DNA of 64,000 nucleotides from Semisulcospira habei (Eukaryota > Mollusca > Gastropoda > Semisulcospiridae), in NCBI GenBank assembly GCA_036245525.1, contig BTPG01000003.1, forward strand, positions 138,261,671 to 138,325,670, in the 5' to 3' direction. Numbering within the stretch: position 1 is the first letter of the stretch; every line of letters begins with the position of its first letter. Under the pieces are notes generated by a model. That model did not search any database. It saw only the letters and a program-made list of their open reading frames with translations, and had not been told where the DNA came from. The translations under genes and the position numbers were made by a program. Shown one piece after another: positions 45,030-56,877 of the stretch.

Positions 45030-45249
45030 TTAACTCATTCAGCTCCGCGGACACACCGCAACACGATACGGCTCTACCATGAAAGTCAGTTCAAGGGTGG
45101 TGCCAGAATAGCCTGGCGCCTATAGGCGCCAAGCTATTCTGGCACCACCCTTGAACTATCATGGTCGACCTGTATCCTGAAATGTAATGCAGTCCTCAAA
45201 GGACAACTCCAAAATGTGGGTATTTCGCACCTGGGATAGAATGAGTTAA
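45030..45249. repeat. TTAA-bounded element, family A
   Basis: TTAACTCATTCAGC at 45030 and GATAGAATGAGTTAA at 45249. Inside is a near-perfect palindrome (45090-45155, AAGGGTGGTGCCAGAATAGC mirrored). About 220 bp. The right TTAA (45246-45249) is also the left boundary of the next element. Confidence 0.85.
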
Positions 45250-45323
45250 ACTCCAAGAACTAAATGACTTCCATATTGTAGAACATTCTGTAGAATGGAA
45301 GTCAATTAGTTCTGAGAGTTTAA
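45246..45323. repeat. TTAA-bounded 78-bp palindrome, family E
   Basis: TTAAACTCCAAGAACTAAAT mirrored by AATTAGTTCTGAGAGTTTAA, core GACTTCCAT / ATGGAAGTC. A related copy lies at 55085-55157. It ends 37 bp below the donor of lectin exon 1. Confidence 0.8.
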
Positions 45324-45359
45324 GAGTTTAAAAAAAGACCGAACATGACGAAGACGTAC

Positions 45360-45460
45360 CTGTGCGTCTGCTGGCATCGCTGCATTGTCATTTGAGAACC
45401 GGTAGCAGTAGTCGTGGAACGGGGTCCAGTTGATTTCTTTAGATACCGTGTCTTCACAGG
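45360..45460 (-). CDS. Receptor gene: C-type lectin domain exon 1
   Basis: A 101-bp exon, acceptor attcctcgcag, donor GCACAG/gtacgt. It enters in phase 1 and leaves in phase 0. It encodes CEDTVSKEINWTPFHDYCYR and FSNDNAAMPADAQ, the N-terminal strands of a C-type lectin domain with the first two Cys (long-form domain, NWTPF carrying an N-glycosylation site). This is the most upstream exon I can support; a signal-peptide exon must lie at higher coordinates. Confidence 0.85.
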
Positions 45461-45599
45461 CTGCGAGGAATCATACATTTCCCTACCGCTGGCGGGAGTA
45501 ATCCCCAGATAGACCCACTCGGGGAGTACGCCACAAGTATTCTTCTATTTCAATCAGATGCTATGGACTACTTCCACAAGCGGTACGTCAACGCGTGTA

Positions 45600-45826
45600 T
45601 ACGCAACCACGCACGCAAATCACACACTCACACATACACACACGAACATACGTATACACGAACACACGCACGCAGGCAGACACAAACACACACGTACATA
45701 CACGCGCACGCACGCACGCAGACACAAACACATATGTATATATCCACACACGGAAGCACGTACGCACGCACGTACACTCACACACAAGCACTCACACGCA
45801 CGCAAACGCACATACGCACTCATACG

Positions 45827-45896
<70 letters not shown>

Positions 45897-45908
45897 TGCA
45901 CGCACTTT

Positions 45909-45968
<60 letters not shown>
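45600..45968. repeat. CA-rich compound microsatellite
   Basis: Mixed CACG/CATA/CA simple sequence, pure CA at 45832-45892 and 45920-45968. Confidence 0.95.
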
Positions 45969-45973
<5 letters not shown>

Positions 45974-47113
45974 CACTGGATTTCAATATTACAAATGACA
46001 AACAGCACACTTCACTCATTCATTGCCAACGAACGCAAATATAGTTTGTGAAAACATGACAAATACACCAGTTGCAGAGATAGCCTCTTACACTGCCGTA
46101 CTGTTGGCGGGGAGTACTGATCCCCACATAGACTAGAAGACATAGAATAGAAGTGTACTTGTGGCGTACTCCCGAGTAGGTCTATCTGGAGAGTACTCCC
46201 GCAAAAGGTACTGGCGCTCACAGTGACTGAAATAAATTAAAAAATAAATTTGTCTGATTTCTGTCACAGCACACACCCAACAAATACATACCCAATAATG
46301 TGTATGTGCCGCGTGACAGAAGTAAGGCGATTCGTTTTAGTTTATTTCAGTCATTTGTACACGGCTTCAAGCAGTAAGTTCCAAAATAACAAACGATTAT
46401 ACCAGCACACAAATATATTTTTTTGGGTGTATTTTTGTTTGTTTGAGTTTGTGGTTTTGTTTGTTTGAGTTCACTGTTTACTTACGCAGCCATGGTCCTT
46501 TGACATCTGTGTAATCAGCAAAGATTATCACAGAAGGGGCACTGTACACAAGCATGACCGATAAAACTCGAATCGAATGAAAGGGCTCCCAGCACATTAT
46601 TTTGGACTGTCAGAGATGGACAGCTGTGTAGCAAGACACAGCCAGGTATGATTCTTTCGCACCACAGATCAGCAAGTAGACGATGTGAAAGAAAGTCTAG
46701 TTATGAAGATTATCAACCACAAATGGACGAAAATGTTGCTTGTAGGTTTTCATTTGACAATAACAATACGTGCTTCATCCACATGTGTGCTTTTGTTGCA
46801 AATTGTACACTTTTTCAGACGTAGTTAGCTTACGTCAAAATTGATCATGAATGTTCGCCGTTTTCCAAATAATGGACTCTTACGTCATGGACTTTGCTTT
46901 CTTAGTGAGGAGCCTGTCCGCAGTCAGTACGTGTGTGTGTGCGTGTGTATGCGTTGGTGTGCGTGCGTGCATTCTTATAATACAGCTAGTAAGACTTGGC
47001 ATGTTTGAAATTTGCTGTGCGGGCGTTGGGCCGATATAAAAGAACATGAGAGGTCCATAGTGACCCAGATCAATAATGGTAGGCATACGATATCAAAAGG
47101 AACTCTGATGGGT

Positions 47114-47133
47114 GGGGGGGGGGGGGGGGGGGG
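47114..47133. repeat. G20 run
   Basis: Twenty consecutive G. The corresponding place in the second copy of the duplication (about 63376) has no such run, so it arose after duplication or was lost there. Confidence 0.9.
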
Positions 47134-47699
47134 AGCGCGTATGGGCTTTTCCGAGCGCAAAGATCCCATCTTGACCAAACTGAACTGAAAAGAACTGTGT
47201 GGTCAATGTGTTTGATTATTGTTAAGGTTTGATGAATCAAAATTGTGTATTGGGCTTTCAAGTTTGGCGATGCGTCGATCGTCGGCTTGCAGCGGAGCAA
47301 CATAAATGTCGAATCCGGAAGAAGCCCATCACGTTGACCTGAACAGGGTCGCCACTCCCCTCCGTCAGTCGACGAAAGAGTGGCTGCCCTATTTCAACAG
47401 AATGGATGACTCCTTTGCGCCGGGCCCGTCAAGTGTGAAGCCACATCTCGGTTCATATTTTTATCTTCCGTTTGGTGGCAGCGTGTGTTCATTTGTGCAG
47501 TCTCAGGACTCTGATGTGAAATGCCTGAGTGAAGTAGATCATTATTTAAACTGTCCTGTGTTTCTGGATCTCACCGGGGCCGGGACTTTACAGAATGTAG
47601 GACGTTTGAGGCACTATGACCAACTTATGTCCCTACTGCTTTATGTAGTAGGTGTTCAGTTAAAGGCTCAAAATGATAGGTCTGTCATTCCTTCTCTCC

Positions 47700-48800
47700 C
47701 GCAACCCTCTCCTTTCTAGAACTAGTGAGCGATGCAGTCACAAAAAGGACAGCTGATGTCCTGATGACACAATGCAAGCTTACGAGCCTGGAATTCCATG
47801 GCATTAGCACAGCATTCTCAGAATTGAATGAAAAATTACGTAAGTTATATATATATATGACAGAGTGAACCAGATGTTCCTCTGTGTACATAGGCCGATA
47901 GCACTTATGACCATTGCTTCTCGGATTTCACTCGTGTCGACTGCTAGCTATGATGTGCACCACTCACGGTGCCTTGCCAAACGCAGCGTTAAGTGTTGTG
48001 TACGCGATAGCTCAGTGTACGTGCTGTAGTTCTTGTATATCAGTTTTTGACTGTGTATTGTAGCCAAACTGCAACACCACTTGCTTGGTATTTAGTTGGT
48101 TAGATTTGGCTGGGTAATAGTTTTTAAAAAAAAGTATGTCTTTTGGTCAAGTGTAACCTATCAGGATGATAATTGCGATTTAGTAGCCTTTTTGTTTTGA
48201 TTTTCTGTGGCCCTTCTGAGACCGCTTTAAGAATAAATATACATTTTTCGCTAATAGCCCGTAATCTCAAATTAAATCCAGAGCAAAGCTGGTAAAATTT
48301 CCTAATATTTATATTCAAATAATATTTCTGCATTATGTAGTTCAGAAGATATTCTAGTTCTTAGGGCTGACAAGAAATACAGATTTGCCACTTATACAAT
48401 TAATTTCCAGACCCCCGTGGACTTTGCACCGACGCGGAGACGGTGGTATCCGCCAGCCTGCGTCTATAAGTAGGTCTGCCCGTGTGGCGGACTGGACTTT
48501 CTTTTTTGTTATCAAACGCGCGAGACTCACAGCACCAGTACTAGTGGCTGTCTCTTAATTTCTGGCACTGGTGCGTGGAGGAAACAGTTTTTTTTTTTGT
48601 TTTTCAACCTAAACTGCGCGGGTTTTGGAGACCCTGTACTGCTTTCTGGTTTCTGCTTTCTGGTTTCTGCTTTCTAGATTTTGTTAGAAAATAAAGATTA
48701 GTTCAACATGACCACGTCTCTGAGTCACTAAGTCCAACAACCACCATAAATCTTACTACTCCTAAAGTTTTAGCTCACCCCATCACAAATATATATTATA
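47700..48800. other. Gene-free stretch
   Basis: No supported gene. TTTCTGCTTTCTGG is repeated three times at 48640-48675. Confidence 0.4.
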
Positions 48801-48917
48801 AGTTATTGGTCGGAGGGGTTCGCTACACGGACCTTTGTAGGCCTGAGGGGTACAATGATTCCTTTGACCTCCCGAAGGCCTACAAGGGTGCGTGCAGCAA
48901 ACCCCTCCGACCAATAA
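48801..48917. repeat. 117-bp palindromic element
   Basis: TTATTGGTCGGAGGGGTTCG mirrored by AAACCCCTCCGACCAATAA; inner arms CCTTTGTAGGCCT / AGGCCTACAAGG. Confidence 0.8.
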
Positions 48918-49545
48918 CGTATTTGTTTTTATTTTCGTAAACGAAATCAAGAAGACATCTTGCGACCTGGATCACGCCAGACATGACTGACGTCAAAGGA
49001 ATATACATTTATATATAATAGACTTATGACGTAATTTTAAATGTTATGACGTTGCCGTCTCCAGTACTGAGTGTGCTTGTTGTTTCGAACAACACTAAGT
49101 AACTTTGTACTTTAGAACGTTTTGCGATCTTTTATAGAACAAAACTGGCATCCAAGATGCGTCATCGAGAGGGCTGCAAAACGTCCGCCAATTTTCGCTA
49201 CAGGTTTTTTTTTTTATATCAAGGTCACATGGTACGGTTTGCGCTAAAGTGACTGGTCGTGTGACGTAGGGAGGAAAACACACATATATATTTGTTTTCC
49301 TCCTATATATAAAAGATCACCAAACGTTCTAAAGTACAAAGTTACTTAGTGTTGTTCGAAACAACAAGCACACTCAGTACTGGAGACGGCAACGTCATGA
49401 CATATTTTAAATTTCGTCATAAGTCTATTATGTATAAATGCATATTTCTTTGACGTCAGTCATGTCTGGCGTGATCCAGGTCGCAAGATGTTTTCTTGAT
49501 TTCTTTTACGAAAATAGTGGAGGAATGAAAACAAATACGTGTTAT
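48912..49545. mobile_element. Foldback element with arms of about 225 bp
   Basis: The left arm (about 48912-49137) and right arm (about 49304-49545) are reverse complements with a few substitutions and one insertion. For example, CATCTTGCGACCTGGATC in the left arm is matched by GATCCAGGTCGCAAGATG in the right, and ACAACACTAAGTAACTTTGT by ACAAAGTTACTTAGTGTTGT. The 165-bp loop contains no gene. Typical of a foldback or long-TIR MITE. Confidence 0.85.
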
Positions 49546-49651
49546 ATATACAGTTATGAACCTGACATGTTAATGCAGACAGTCGAACTATTACATAATC
49601 TGCAGCAATCCGCTGTGCTGGAGCAACATACTAAGCAGAAAGATAGAACAT

Positions 49652-51110
49652 TCACAAGGACAGCAAATATTTATGGACGCGAGCTCTGAAGATAGATAAC
49701 TTTGAAATAGACTTTAAATGAGAGGGCAAGTTATTCCATGGCTTAGCACCGGAAAATGATATGCTAGATTTGAAGATGTAGATTTTCGGTTTTGGGAGAT
49801 GGAGTAAGCAGTACCTCGTGTTCTCTCTATTCGTGTGGGAAAACAGCTCACGGAGATAGGGAGGGGCGGCATCGTTTAGAATTTTTTGCACAAGTAAGCA
49901 TCTATTAAGTTCCAATTATTTACTAAGTGGTAGGATATTAAGGGCCTACAGTCTTTCATCAGTAGGGGACGAACCAGGAAGAATAAGCTTAATACCTCGC
50001 CGTAAAGGGAATTTGTTTCAAATGAATATCTCCACAGCCGTCCCAGATATTGGAAGCATAGTTAGTTAGTTATTGGGGTTTAACGCCGAGCAGGCGACTA
50101 AGGCCAGCTCACGGCGGGGAAGCATAATTACAATGTGTCTTAATGTGTGCGTTAAACAATAGTTTTCGAGCATCTATGTCAACTATACGACTTAATTTGG
50201 ATAATAGAAAGCGATTCTTCGAAATAGTTTACAGGCAGTTTCTATGTGAGGCTCTCAGCTGAGCTGTTCGTCGACTGTCACTCATAACAAACGATATTTG
50301 ACACTTGCTCTATGGCCTGAGAGTGAAGGGACAGCTCAAGGAGTTGCAAACCACGTTGATGCTTTTGGCGTGTCGTCACCAACATACTTTTCGCTTTAGG
50401 AATACTAATAATCATATGATTTTCTTCACACCAAGTTGACACTTCATCTAAACTATGTTGGAGGACAACGCTCACGGTTGAAACATTTTTATCAGATACA
50501 TGTAACGATGTATCATCAGCAAATAGTTCACAGTTTGTGTCGGGGTGTGATATTGCCAGTGGAAGGTCATTTATAAAGATGTTGAATAATAAAGGTCCTA
50601 GGGTCGATCCCTGAGGAACACCATGGGTCACCAGTCCTTCCGCTGAGTAATTACCGTTCAAGAACACTTTCTGCGTTCTGTCTAAGAGATAGGATGAGAG
50701 AAGAGCGACTGCATTTGAATCAATGTGATATAAAGGTAAATTCTTTAGTAAGATTGAGTGGTTAATGAGAACGAAGGCTTTTTTTAAGATCTAGAAATAC
50801 TACACCTGAAAGTTTGGACTCATTTATGGCAGTAGGCCATTTGTGGGTTATGAGAGTTAAGGCTGTCTGACACGAATGTTTAGGCCGAAAAGCTGATTAT
50901 GCTGTACTAATAAGGCGGTTTTCCTCCAGGTTTTGAAGTAAATGATTATGTATATGCTTTTCAAGTAGTTTGGACACTGCTGATAAGATTGAAATAGGTC
51001 TGTACTCACTTGGGTTGCTCAGATCTTTGCTTTTTGGTAGAGGAATAAAGAATATATAAATGTTAACGATTCAACACTATAAGGGAGCGCAATTTTCAGG
51101 ATTTTACTGC
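49652..51110 (-). mobile_element. Decayed CR1-like LINE fragment
   Basis: Minus-strand RT remnants: VTHGVPQGSTLGPLLFNIFI and LFADDTSLHVSD (50640-50480), then the C-terminal block PKPKIYIFKSSISFSGAKPW (about 49800-49740). Frames are broken and a short unrelated repeat (50063-50121) is inserted. The 5' side ends in a GA array at 51121. Confidence 0.8.
50063..50121. repeat. Short interspersed repeat (TTTAACGCCGAGCAGGCGAC)
   Basis: GGGTTTAACGCCGAGCAGGC followed by TAAGGCCAGCTCACGGCGGG. The first 33 bp recur at 51225-51258 inside a GA array. Confidence 0.7.
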
Positions 51111-51117
51111 TAATACC

Positions 51118-51369
<252 letters not shown>

Positions 51370-51378
51370 CATATTTCT

Positions 51379-51445
51379 CACACTGGTTGTCTCCCTTGAA
51401 TCGCTGCACTGATCAGCGCAGCGAATCAAGGGAGACAACCAGTGT
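51379..51445. repeat. Near-perfect palindrome, family H
   Basis: ACACTGGTTGTCTCCCTTGA mirrored by TCAAGGGAGACAACCAGTGT, core GCTGCACTGATCAGCGCAGC. The same arms are found 510 bp apart at 12043-12655. Confidence 0.9.
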
Positions 51446-51618
51446 TCATGTTTTATAAATGTAAGTGGACATATATGCATGCAAGTGTTGTTATGAATAA
51501 CGGTAGGAAGTTGGAACGCCACACCTCCAGTACGGCGAAATCTGGAGGTTTAATCTTCTGACTATGGAAATGGCGGAATGAAAGATATGTGTGTTAGCCT
51601 GACAGCACAACAGAGATG

Positions 51619-51719
51619 GGCTCAGTCGCTTGAGAGAGCTTAAATGATGCAAGCGACTCATCAGCTATAGCGGAGCACCTTGCTAAATGGCTTGGGCAGA
51701 GCTGAAATCATGAGCCCTG
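51619..51719. repeat. Partial palindromic element, family F
   Basis: CAGCTATAGCGGAGCACCTT followed by GCTAAATGGCTTGGGCAGAG matches the right half of the copy at 54047-54190. Confidence 0.6.
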
Positions 51720-51944
51720 TGTGTGTGTGTGAGCGCGTAACGGAGTGCGTTTGTGTGTGTGTGTGTGTGTGTGTGCGTGCGTTCGTGTGCGAGTGTTTGT
51801 GTCTGCGGTCAAAAGAGTTGTTTTGTCTGTGTTTGAACCCTTCAGAGAGCTGTTTTTGTGTGTGTGAACCCCAGAGAGCTGTTATGTGATGCCCACGGAG
51901 TTCTACATATATCATGTATATGTGATTGTTTATTAATGTGCTGT

Positions 51945-51952
51945 GTGTGTGT

Positions 51953-52016
<64 letters not shown>

Positions 52017-52020
52017 GAGG

Positions 52021-52114
<94 letters not shown>

Positions 52115-52198
52115 GATGAAACGTTTTATTGACAGGATAAAGTTTTAGGCGAAACGCCTCTCTTACAAACTGTCCTGTTAGAAAAAGAAATATTAACA

Positions 52199-52291
<93 letters not shown>
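51945..52291. repeat. (TG)n, (GA)n and a second (GA)n around a LINE tail
   Basis: TG 51945-52012, GA 52027-52110, then 90 bp of LINE 3' end, then GA 52203-52291. Confidence 0.95.
52111..52190 (-). mobile_element. LINE 3'-terminal fragment
   Basis: On the minus strand it reads GGACAGTTTGTAAGAGAGGC, a CTTTATCCTGTCAATAAA block and an ATCATCATC tail, matching the 3' end of the plus-strand LINE at 60590-60680. Only about 80 bp remain. Confidence 0.7.
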
Positions 52292-52295
<4 letters not shown>

Positions 52296-52513
52296 ACTGC
52301 ACTGTAGCACCTTGGTTCCCAAGCCTTACATGAAAGTTTGGTAGTAAGTTTGAACGTTTTCATAAAGCTTCACAAAGTTCAACGTTATAAACGTTGGGAA
52401 AGATGCATAACGTTGGACATTTGTGTAAGCGAGATATTGCAAACAATTTATTGCATTAGGCATTTTTCACAGTGGTGCCCTCAGCCCCGTTGTGCATGCA
52501 GACACCCGTTTTG

Positions 52514-53506
52514 TTAACCCCTTCTCTGCCGAGAAAAAGCCGAGTACTTAATTCAACTGCACGAGACATAGAACCTCATGAGCCTCCGCATTTGCGGGGG
52601 CTCATGAGGATCTATGCCTCTTGCTGACACCACTTTGTGTCTATATTACTTCGAAGACTGCCTCTCTTTGGCGTTGAGTTAACACAGATTTCACAAACAC
52701 AATCTGCAAAAGAAAAGGGGAGACTGCCAGTGCTAATATTTTAGGAAGGTTACAAAGTAAAGTAGGTTATAGCACTGTCAGGGGAGAGAAATGTGCATGA
52801 TCGACCAGTGATCATAGATCTACTGTGGCCAAAGCACACACACACACACACAAAAAGAGACAGGAAAGAGAGGGGGCGCTAAGAAAGTGACTGAAAGCAA
52901 TGCATATGGAAGCCCCCCCCCCCCATCTCTCTCTACTTTACTTTGTAACCTTCCTAAAATATTAGCACTGGCAGTCTCCCCTTTTCTTTTTATTTATTAC
53001 TACAATATCGACTGCAACCCCTTCCCCCTTTTGGTAGGTTCTCTTTTAGGGTGCATGGAAATTTAACTCTAGGTGGTGGCATGGAATGTATGCCCCTGCA
53101 GACACCACAGTAAAATGTGGTTGTCATTGCAGGTAGGCAGAATTTCCTGCCTCCTCCAGTATTGCCGATGGTGTGCTGAAGAGGTCGCCAAGACCGAAAC
53201 AGCTGTCCACACCGGCTAAATATCTGGACCCCCCTTGGGGGGACCTAGATTTAAATTTCCATGCACTGAGTGGCTGGAACAGTGGATATGTGATACGCCC
53301 CCCCTTCGGGGGGGCTTCCATATGCATTGCTTTCAGTCACTTTCTTAGCGCCCCCTCTCTTTCCTATCTCTTTTTTTTTTGTGCTTTGGCCACAGTAGAT
53401 CTATGATCACTGGTCGATCATGCACATTTCTCTCCCCTGACAGTGCTATAACCTACTTTACTTTGTAACCAAACACAATCTGCGTCCCTGGCAGTGAATG
53501 GCTTAA
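52514..53506. repeat. TTAA-bounded family B element with a nested insertion
   Basis: TTAACCCCTTCTCTGCCGAG at 52514 and CCCTGGCAGTGAATGGCTTAA at 53506. The hairpin CCTCATGAGCCTCCGCA / TGCGGGGGCTCATGAGG lies at 52574-52611. The host element without the insertion would be about 217 bp, close to the other copies. Confidence 0.8.
52708..53470. mobile_element. Foldback element nested in a family B element
   Basis: A 763-bp insertion flanked by the 13-bp direct repeat AAACACAATCTGC (52695-52707 and 53471-53483). Inside, 52708-52761 is inverted at about 52931-52986 (GGGGAGACTGCCAGTGCTAA and its mirror), and 52748-52918 is inverted at about 53300-53470 (GGTTATAGCACTGTCAGGGG and its mirror). No coding capacity. 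Confidence 0.8.
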
Positions 53507-53509
53507 CAT

Positions 53510-54040
53510 TACTGGCGGCCGCTCATCAAAAGGGGGCCTATTCATGTTGCACTGCTACATATCCTTGCCAAAGTCTTTTATTCTCATGCACTGTAAGGCT
53601 CTATTACACGCACGTAGATTTCTGTCTGTTGCCCCTTGAGTCTTTGCCACCGCCATATAGCTGTTTCACAGATCTACATGAAAGATGTTAGTCTGTGGCC
53701 CGTGGGTGATTCAGTCAGGAAGGTGATGCTGTCTCAGCAGAGGGCAATGTTTCTTTCATCATCACGTCCGCCTACTTCGTGCCACCCGATTCAATACAGA
53801 TCATTGATTCTGGCAGTCTAGCTTAACTAGTACTAAACTAGGTTGTACTAACTTGTCCTGATCTGAAAACACCCTAAAGCAGAAGACTGACCCACCCCGA
53901 TAATTCAAGGATAATTCCAGATTCGCTTGGCGCTACCGGGTGAAACCAATATTATGACACTAATTTAAAACAATCATGCTTTATCCAACTAATGCATCTC
54001 CGAAGTTGACTGTACTTCAAACACGTCGACCATGACCGAC
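53510..54040. other. Gene-free stretch
   Basis: No supported feature. Confidence 0.4.
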
Positions 54041-54046
54041 AGTTCT

Positions 54047-54190
54047 AGGCACCAGGGCTCAGTTGCATGAGTGACCTTAGTCCTGCGCCATCCACTAAGC
54101 ACGGTGCTTAGCTATAGCGACTCGCTATAGCTGAGCACCTTGGTTAGTGGCTGGCACAGGACTAAAGCTCACTCATGTAACTGGCTAGGC
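54047..54190. repeat. Palindromic element, family F, largest copy
   Basis: About 144 bp: GTTGCATGAGTGACCTTAGT mirrored by ACTAAAGCTCACTCATGTAAC, inner AGCTATAGCGA / TCGCTATAGCT. Confidence 0.85.
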
Positions 54191-55084
54191 ACGAAGATGA
54201 TGAGACACTAGCCTTACACAATTGCGGTCTATCCATATAATTCAACTGATCAGAAGCTACAAAAACAATTGCAACATATACGAAAAAACAAACAAACCAC
54301 CACCCAAATTTTTTTTTGGCCTACTACTGATTACACCTCAGCTATACCCTCACTGATAAAAACCGATATTCCTATCTATGCTGACATCATTGGGTCCTGA
54401 CGAGTTAATCGGCACGCTGAGCCCGTCAGGACCCTAAGGCTGAAACCTACGGCAATACACCTATCAGGGATAGGCACATTTAATATTCAATGATTGATCG
54501 TCTGTGTTGAAACGTGACTGATAAACCACGCTGAACATGATAAAACATGACATGCTAACCTACATTATGATTTGTTAAAGGTCAAGATTACCTTATAGTC
54601 CATTAAAATGCAAAATCAACCATGATAGATCGTGGGTAGTACATGAAGTGATTCTTAAAATGTATTAATGCCGCTGAAACCACTAGGTAGTTATACACAA
54701 ACCTAACCGTCTATAAACGCGCATTCTAAACAGTCTTTCACACTGTGTTAAAAGTAATCAATCTACAGATCCATACAATTACTACACAGTCTGCTCCCCG
54801 GTTGCCGGGCAACTATTGCTGACATTCCGAAGGACCAACAGACGACAAGAGACGGCCGAGGTTTCTAAAGACAGAGTGTCCGCGACAGCGCATTGGATCA
54901 GTCACCAGCTTACATCGTTTGCAGGTGTCAAACTTTCATATTCTGATCTGCTCATTATCGTGAGATTTTTTACACACTATACCTGAGAACGTGATTTCAT
55001 TTCATTTGATTTCATTATGCCTGTAACTAAATTCATAGACAACCGTTTGATACTTTACATGCATGGAAAGATGATCATGACCGA
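54190..55084. other. Gene-free stretch with one short hairpin
   Basis: GGGTCCTGACG / CGTCAGGACCC at 54391-54433 is the only structured element noticed. Confidence 0.4.
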
Positions 55085-55157
55085 TTAACTCTTTGACTTC
55101 CAGGACTAAATGACTTCCATTATGTAGAATGGAAGACATTTAGTTCCGGGAGTCAAA
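55085..55157. repeat. Palindromic element, family E
   Basis: TTAACTCTTTGACTTCCAGG, then ACTAAATGACTTCCATTATG and the mirror ending GGGAGTCAAA. Left TTAA present, right TTAA not. Confidence 0.75.
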
Positions 55158-55159
55158 CG

Positions 55160-56085
55160 GATAATTTCTGTGAATCGATGATAAGTTTTTTCTTTTCGTC
55201 TATAACAATGATTATTAGAGTGATTTCATGGCTGATCTCGTAGCCGCCATAACCATCACTAAAGAAATGTGTCTATCACTACTGAACAGATTACTGCTTT
55301 CAACAGGCTGATTTACCATGAAATGTTTGTTCTCAAAACTAAAACAATGCTGTTCTCAGGTATGATCATTTTCAGACCAAAATTTCACGATACAGATCAT
55401 TTCAGCCACACTGAAAATTTGACATCCGAAAACAATGACAACTGAACTGACCTCAAAAACTGCCGGTGTCCGTGGAAATGGCTGACGGACGCACTCTGAC
55501 CCTCGGGCTCGCTCCTTGTCGCCTGTGGTCCCCCGGGAGAACCACACCCACCCCTAAAGCACCCTCACGGGTGACGGCGGGGTCGCTGCGGGTGTGAGAC
55601 TACCCAGAGAACCGGGAGCAGAGAGAGGGACACTGAGACCTGCCTAACTTTCCATGTAGGCTCATGGTCCCAGGCCCTCAGACTGCAGATCAGTGACCCG
55701 AGGCACGAACACCCCAGGTGGCAACGAAGTAAGCGTGAGACAGATGTCAGAAACATTGCCCAAGGTGGGACAGCACCCACTTCCAGTCCACGGCCATGGA
55801 CAACTGCATGGCGGCGGGTGGAGTTGTGGGGGGTAGCTGACTCCGAGTGGCGTGTTTCTCGCCTGCTGTCCTGATCGGCTCCGAAGTGTAACCGGTCGGG
55901 GGGAGCTTATATACGTGTGTCCTGTTTATTTTGGACACGCCTCCTTGGTGACATCAGAGTTGCATAGAGGACTTGAAAGAAAACCGTCTCTAGAGGCACA
56001 GATTCAAATTAGCTCCGGCAGAGCAGAGGCACCTACTGGCGCTAAAGAGACTCTTTGCCTCTTATTTTGATCGTTGCCTTTTGCT
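55160..56085. other. Gene-free stretch
   Basis: A GC-richer part at 55480-55860 has short open frames on both strands but no domain, splice-site-supported exon or repeat that I recognise. Confidence 0.4.
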
Positions 56086-56099
56086 TTGTTATAAACTCA

Positions 56100-56877
56100 T
56101 CATCATCATCATCAGTCCCTTGCCCGAACTGGGCGTTGGGGGGACTGAAAGGCAGCAGCAACAGACAGTGCTCTCCACTGAGTTCTATTTTGGGCGGTGG
56201 CAAGCAAGTCTGGCATCTCGAGTTCGGTCCATTCTTTTATGTTTGCGACCCAACTCTTTCTCTGACGACCTCGCCGACGACTTCCTTCGAGAGTGCCTTG
56301 GAGGATAGTCTTGGACAAGGTGTTGTGTCGGGTCACGTGGCCAAACCAAGCAAGCTTGCGCCGTTTCACGGTTGCCAGAAGGGGTTCATGTGGGCCCACC
56401 AGGGAAGTGACGATGCTCCGTACATATTCGTTGGTCTTGTGCTCGCGGTACGAGATGCGGAGCAACTTCCTCAGGCACTTGTTCTCAAAGGCCTGGATTT
56501 TCTTTTCTGAGTCTGCAAGCAGTGTCCAAGTCTCACAGCCGTAGAGTAGAATAGACACTACGAGGGACTTGTAAAGCCTGTACTTGATGGTGAAGCTGAT
56601 GGAGTTACTTCGCCATATCCTGTCCAGCCTGGCCATTGCGGATGTTGCTGTACCTATCCTGATACGGATCTCTGCTATGCAACTACCGTCTTTGGACAGG
56701 GTGGCTCCCAAGTACTTGAAGCTATTGACCTCTTCTAGCTTCTGGCCGTTCATGTGAATGTTGCTGCTGCTGTCGCTTGTGGTGTTGATCATCACTTTGC
56801 TTTTATCCGTACTGATCTCCATGCCATAAGACCCTGCGCTACTTGAAAGTTTGTCTGTCAGGTTTTGGAGCTCACTA
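56100..56877 (-). mobile_element. 5'-truncated RTE-like LINE with 14-bp target duplication
   Basis: Minus strand: an open C-terminal RT fragment (56822-56112) with LEEVNSFKYLGATLSKDG, YKSLVVSILLYGCETWTL, KRRKLAWFGHVTRHNTLSKT and RRRGRQRKSWVANIKEWTEL, followed by a GAT tail (56099-56114). Flanked by TTGTTATAAACTCA at 56086-56099 and 56878-56891. The fragment starts after the FADD motif and so cannot be active. Confidence 0.9.

Larger units (their letters stand above)
45502..47660. repeat. Segmental duplication, copy 1
   Basis: Starts CCCCAGATAGACCCACTCGG and includes a CA array (45600-45968), CCACTGGATTTCAATATTAC (45971), the GTACTGATCCCCACATAGAC block (46115), and TCATGGTCCTTTGACATC-like text, through GCACTATGACCAAC near 47625. 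Most of it is found again at 58673-63860, interrupted there by two transposons. Confidence 0.85.

Noticed and set aside
46490..46610. Further upstream exon of the receptor (minus strand, ending GGACCATGGCTGC/gtaagt)
   Set aside because: The frame fits the phase of lectin exon 1 and the donor is good. However, the block belongs to the duplicated segment, a different frame shows mostly silent changes between copies, and the encoded residues match no domain I know. Not enough to call.
47306..47719. Plus-strand 137-codon frame in the duplicated block
   Set aside because: The second copy (63557 onward) keeps only the first ten codons before the frame changes. There is no domain and no splice support.
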